DNA of 10,151 nt. It comes from Chitinophaga pinensis (GTDB lineage Bacteria > Bacteroidota > Bacteroidia > Chitinophagales > Chitinophagaceae). Made by a program: the position numbers and the translations under genes. The DNA lies in NCBI GenBank assembly GCA_945872805.1, contig CAMCBE010000042.1, positions 1 to 10,151 on the forward strand. The letters are read 5' to 3'. The notes beneath the pieces were generated by a model, which was given only the letters and a program-made list of their open reading frames with translations, did not search any database and had not been told where the DNA came from. Positions 7,747 through 10,151 of this stretch are shown piece after piece. Numbering within the stretch: the first letter of the stretch is position 1; each line of letters opens with the position of its first letter.

Positions 7747-7777
7747 TTTGTACATTTTTTATACTGATGTACCTTAA
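7747..7777 (+). promoter_or_regulatory. Weak candidate promoter for the beta-lactamase-like gene
   Basis: TTTG at 7747-7750 matches the Bacteroidota -33 box. Exactly 19 bases later TACCTTAA (7770-7777) gives a partial match (four of six fixed positions) to TAnnTTTG. Transcription would start near 7783, which favours the ATG at 7797 over the one at 7767. Motif-only evidence with an imperfect -7 box. Confidence 0.25.
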
Positions 7778-7796
7778 CGGTATAAAATACAAACTG

Positions 7797-8663
7797 ATGA
7801 AACGGTATCTTCTTTTATATAGCCTCTTATTGATTTCAGTAATGATATGTGCTCAAAAAATAGATCATCGCCTTCAGGTTGAGGTAGAAAACTTAGTTAA
7901 AGGGCATCAAGGGGATATTGGAGTTTTCATAAAAGAATTGAAATCTGGTAAAACAGTTGCCGTTAATGAAAAGACACCCTTCCCCTCAGCTAGCATCGTA
8001 AAGGTGCCGATCTTGATTGGAATTATGAATAAGATCAATAACAAGGAGTTGGATTATCATCAAAAGTTAACTTGGTATGATACGTTGAATTATGATCCGG
8101 GTGTAGATATTGTGGCCTACTTGAAACCCGAAACACAAATTGAACTTAGTAAGGTGATGATGTTGATGATCACCATATCAGACAATACAGCTAGTTTATG
8201 GTTGCAGCGTGTTGCCGGAACCGGCACGGTGATTAATGCATTATTAGATAGCTTAGGATATATCCATACAAGAGTGAATAGCCGAACACCGGGACGGGAA
8301 GCGAATAGGACTGAATATGGTTGGGGAGAAACTACACCAATTGAAATGGCTCAGATATATGAAGACATCGTTAATGGAAAGATCATCAGCCAGGAGGTAT
8401 GTAATCGTATGCTTCGTATCCTGGGCCGACAATATTGGGACGGAGAAGCACTATCGTCCATTCCTCCTGATATTTATGTTGCTGCAAAAAGTGGCGCTGT
8501 TGATGCAAGCAGAAGTGAAGTGCTTTATGTTAAGGGAAAGCGCCCTTATATCTTGAGCATATTTACAAAAAATAACAAAGACAAAAGTTGGGAAGATGCA
8601 AATGAAGCTTGGGAGCTTACTCGCTCATTGTCTAAGTTAGTATGGGACTATTATAACAAGTGA
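7797..8663 (+). CDS. Exported class A beta-lactamase-like serine hydrolase
   Basis: A 288-residue protein of the Beta-lactamase2 (class A) fold. The start at 7797 begins a clean signal peptide (MKRYLLLYSLLLISVMICAQ); the in-frame ATG at 7767 would put ten extra residues before it. Active-site motifs are SIVK (S66, K69; the SxxK box), SDN (128-130) and KSG (231-233; the KTG box). The omega-loop region from SLG (152) to TTPIEMA (179-185) aligns without gaps to classical enzymes as I recall them, but the usual Glu166 falls on T164 and Asn170 on E168. True beta-lactamase turnover is therefore uncertain. It could be a weak beta-lactamase, a penicillin-binding hydrolase or a peptidoglycan-related enzyme. 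It is divergent from the esterase gene, with 127 bases between the start codons. Fold assignment is strong; resistance function is not shown. Confidence 0.82.
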   Translation: MKRYLLLYSLLLISVMICAQKIDHRLQVEVENLVKGHQGDIGVFIKELKSGKTVAVNEKTPFPSASIVKVPILIGIMNKINNKELDYHQKLTWYDTLNYDPGVDIVAYLKPETQIELSKVMMLMITISDNTASLWLQRVAGTGTVINALLDSLGYIHTRVNSRTPGREANRTEYGWGETTPIEMAQIYEDIVNGKIISQEVCNRMLRILGRQYWDGEALSSIPPDIYVAAKSGAVDASRSEVLYVKGKRPYILSIFTKNNKDKSWEDANEAWELTRSLSKLVWDYYNK

Positions 8664-8831
8664 TTTGAATTACTAGTTAGAGTTTAATGAACATCGCTAG
8701 ATTAATTACTCTGCCATCAAAGTAGGTACTAGAAAAAAAGAATTAAATAGCGTTGAATCATTGCTTTTCTTGTATCAAATAAAATTAGATGTTTTATTTT
8801 CACTAATCATTCAGAAATACAGGGTATAATT

Positions 8832-10151
8832 ATGAAGTATGTTAAACTTTTTATTGCAGTAACAATTCTCCTCATAGGGTGTAGTCAAAACGAGTCTGCG
8901 GAAAAGATATACATCAATGCGAAAATCTGGACTGGCGATAGTGTAAATCCTTCTGCTACTGTCTTGGCCATCAAAGACAATAAAATAATCTATGTAGGAA
9001 ATGAAATAGGGAGGCTTGACACTTCTTCTGCCGAAGTAATCGATTTGCACGGAAAGATGATGGTGCCCGGATTCATGGATAACCATACTCATTTTTTATT
9101 GGGAGGATATGGATTGGCGAGTGTACAGTTGAAGGAGGCCAAAACGAAACAAGATTTTATCAATACCATAAAAGCATATTGTGTAGCGCATCCTGGCAAT
9201 AGTTGGATTCAAGGTGGTGACTGGGATCATGAGAATTGGGGTGGTGAGCTGCCACAAAAAGAATGGATCGATTCCGTTACCGGGGATCATCCTCTTTTTG
9301 TTCAACGCTATGATGGGCATATGGCTTTTGCGAATTCAAAAGCACTCTCATTAGCGAATATAAGTTCAACATCTTCCGTGCCGCCAGGGGGGATTATGAT
9401 AAAAAGTAAAAATGGCGAACCAAGTGGGGTATTTAAAGATGAAGCCATGCCTATGGTAAGCAAGGCTATACCTGATCCTACTCAAACACAATTGGACGAA
9501 TACCTTGCCCGTGCTGGTCAACATGCCATAGAACATGGCGTTACTAAAGTGGTTGACATGAGTATTTATGGAGGATGGGCAGAACTTCAAACTTACCGTA
9601 AAGCGTACTCCGACAATAAATTGCCTCTTCGCATCTATTCGTTTGTGCCACTGACTAAGTGGGCTAGCTTGGATTCTTTTGTGAAAAAAAATGGAAAGGG
9701 TGATGATATGTTGCATTGGGGTGGTGTGAAAGGATTTGTTGATGGATCACTTGGGTCAACAACCGCTTGGTTTTATCAACCCTATGTAGATGACCCAAGT
9801 ACAACAGGATTAAATATAACGGATACACTGTTGCTGAAGCAATGGGTGCTTGCAGCAGATAAGGCAGGACTTCAAGTCGCTGTGCATGCCATTGGGGATC
9901 GTGCGAATGATTTTATTTTGTCTGTGTATGATGAGGCGAATAAAGTGAATGGATCGAACGATCGTCGATTTAGGGTGGAGCATGCTCAGCACTTAACACA
10001 GGATGCTATTACACGTTTTCATGAATTGAATGTTATAGCATCGATGCATCCTTATCATCTTGTTGATGATGGGAATTGGGCTGCAAAAAGATTAGATAGT
10101 GCGCGACTCAGAGGGACTTATGCATTCAAGCGCATGTTGAATGAAGGGGTG
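8832..10151 (+). CDS. YtcJ-type amidohydrolase lipoprotein, 3' end cut off by the window
   Basis: The open frame runs from the ATG at 8832 to the window edge without a stop, giving 440 visible residues; related proteins are about 540, so roughly 100 are missing. A lipobox (LIGC, lipidated C17) predicts a lipoprotein, with no strongly acidic surface-export signal after the cysteine. The body is an Amidohydro_3 metal-dependent hydrolase: metal-binding HTH (H85, H87) in GFMDNHTHF, the GDWDHENWGG segment (129-138), VKGFVDGSLGSTTAW (299-313), HAIGDRAND (352-360; H352, D356) and VEHAQH (382-387). The family includes N-substituted formamide deformylase and many uncharacterised exported amidases, so the substrate cannot be named. 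It follows the beta-lactamase-like gene on the same strand after 168 bases, a gap that suggests its own promoter, although none was convincing. Confidence 0.87.
   Translation, partial: MKYVKLFIAVTILLIGCSQNESAEKIYINAKIWTGDSVNPSATVLAIKDNKIIYVGNEIGRLDTSSAEVIDLHGKMMVPGFMDNHTHFLLGGYGLASVQLKEAKTKQDFINTIKAYCVAHPGNSWIQGGDWDHENWGGELPQKEWIDSVTGDHPLFVQRYDGHMAFANSKALSLANISSTSSVPPGGIMIKSKNGEPSGVFKDEAMPMVSKAIPDPTQTQLDEYLARAGQHAIEHGVTKVVDMSIYGGWAELQTYRKAYSDNKLPLRIYSFVPLTKWASLDSFVKKNGKGDDMLHWGGVKGFVDGSLGSTTAWFYQPYVDDPSTTGLNITDTLLLKQWVLAADKAGLQVAVHAIGDRANDFILSVYDEANKVNGSNDRRFRVEHAQHLTQDAITRFHELNVIASMHPYHLVDDGNWAAKRLDSARLRGTYAFKRMLNEGV

Noticed and set aside
7797..8663. Antibiotic-resistance gene
   Set aside because: The fold is class A-like, but the omega loop lacks the normal glutamate position and there is no mobile context, so a resistance call is not justified.
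8664..8831. Terminator or promoter in the gap before the amidohydrolase
   Set aside because: AGAGT (near 8690) and ACTCT (near 8710) can pair only imperfectly with no U-tract. TATTTTCA at 8795-8802 is a weak -7 match 22 bases after a TTG, which is not enough to call.
9366..9716. Antisense open frames opposite the amidohydrolase (also 8811-9092, 9096-9320 and 9810-9992)
   Set aside because: The + strand encodes a continuous recognisable amidohydrolase through all of them; the antisense translations look random.

Overview
The window looks like chromosomal DNA from a Bacteroidota bacterium, probably of the Chitinophagaceae/Cytophagales type. The reasons are moderate AT-richness, start codons without Shine-Dalgarno sequences, candidate promoters of the Bacteroidota TTTG / TAnnTTTG type, and a typical gene set: a large secreted macroglobulin-like protein with a TonB-plug-like domain, GDSL esterases with signal peptides, and a lipoprotein amidohydrolase. 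The genus cannot be fixed from this stretch.

Layout. Bases 1-159 are non-coding. They hold a hairpin (1-61) followed by an AGCG-rich array in which the tetramer recurs every 7 or 9 bases. Three same-strand genes follow, probably an operon: a DapA-family lyase/deaminase (241-1161), a 2-oxoglutarate semialdehyde dehydrogenase (1244-2734) and a small YciI-like protein (2750-3043). The first two fit the last two steps of trans-4-hydroxy-L-proline breakdown: pyrroline-4-hydroxy-2-carboxylate to 2,5-dioxopentanoate to 2-oxoglutarate. The epimerase and D-hydroxyproline oxidase of that route are not in the window.

Next come a secreted 802-residue protein (3135-5543) and, convergent with it after an 8-base gap, a 705-residue secreted three-domain esterase (5552-7669, minus strand). 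The esterase is arranged SGNH hydrolase, alpha/beta hydrolase, SGNH hydrolase. Divergent from it is a class A beta-lactamase-like serine hydrolase (7797-8663). The window ends inside a YtcJ-type amidohydrolase lipoprotein (8832 to beyond 10151), of which 440 residues are visible.

The genes do not form one obvious system. The left third is cytoplasmic catabolism. The rest is a run of exported proteins, of which the three-domain esterase and the beta-lactamase-like protein with an altered omega loop are the least ordinary. No RNA gene, transposase or CRISPR array was seen, and no gene-free stretch exceeds 300 bases; the longest gaps are 1-240, which holds the array and a candidate promoter, and 8664-8831, where nothing convincing was found.
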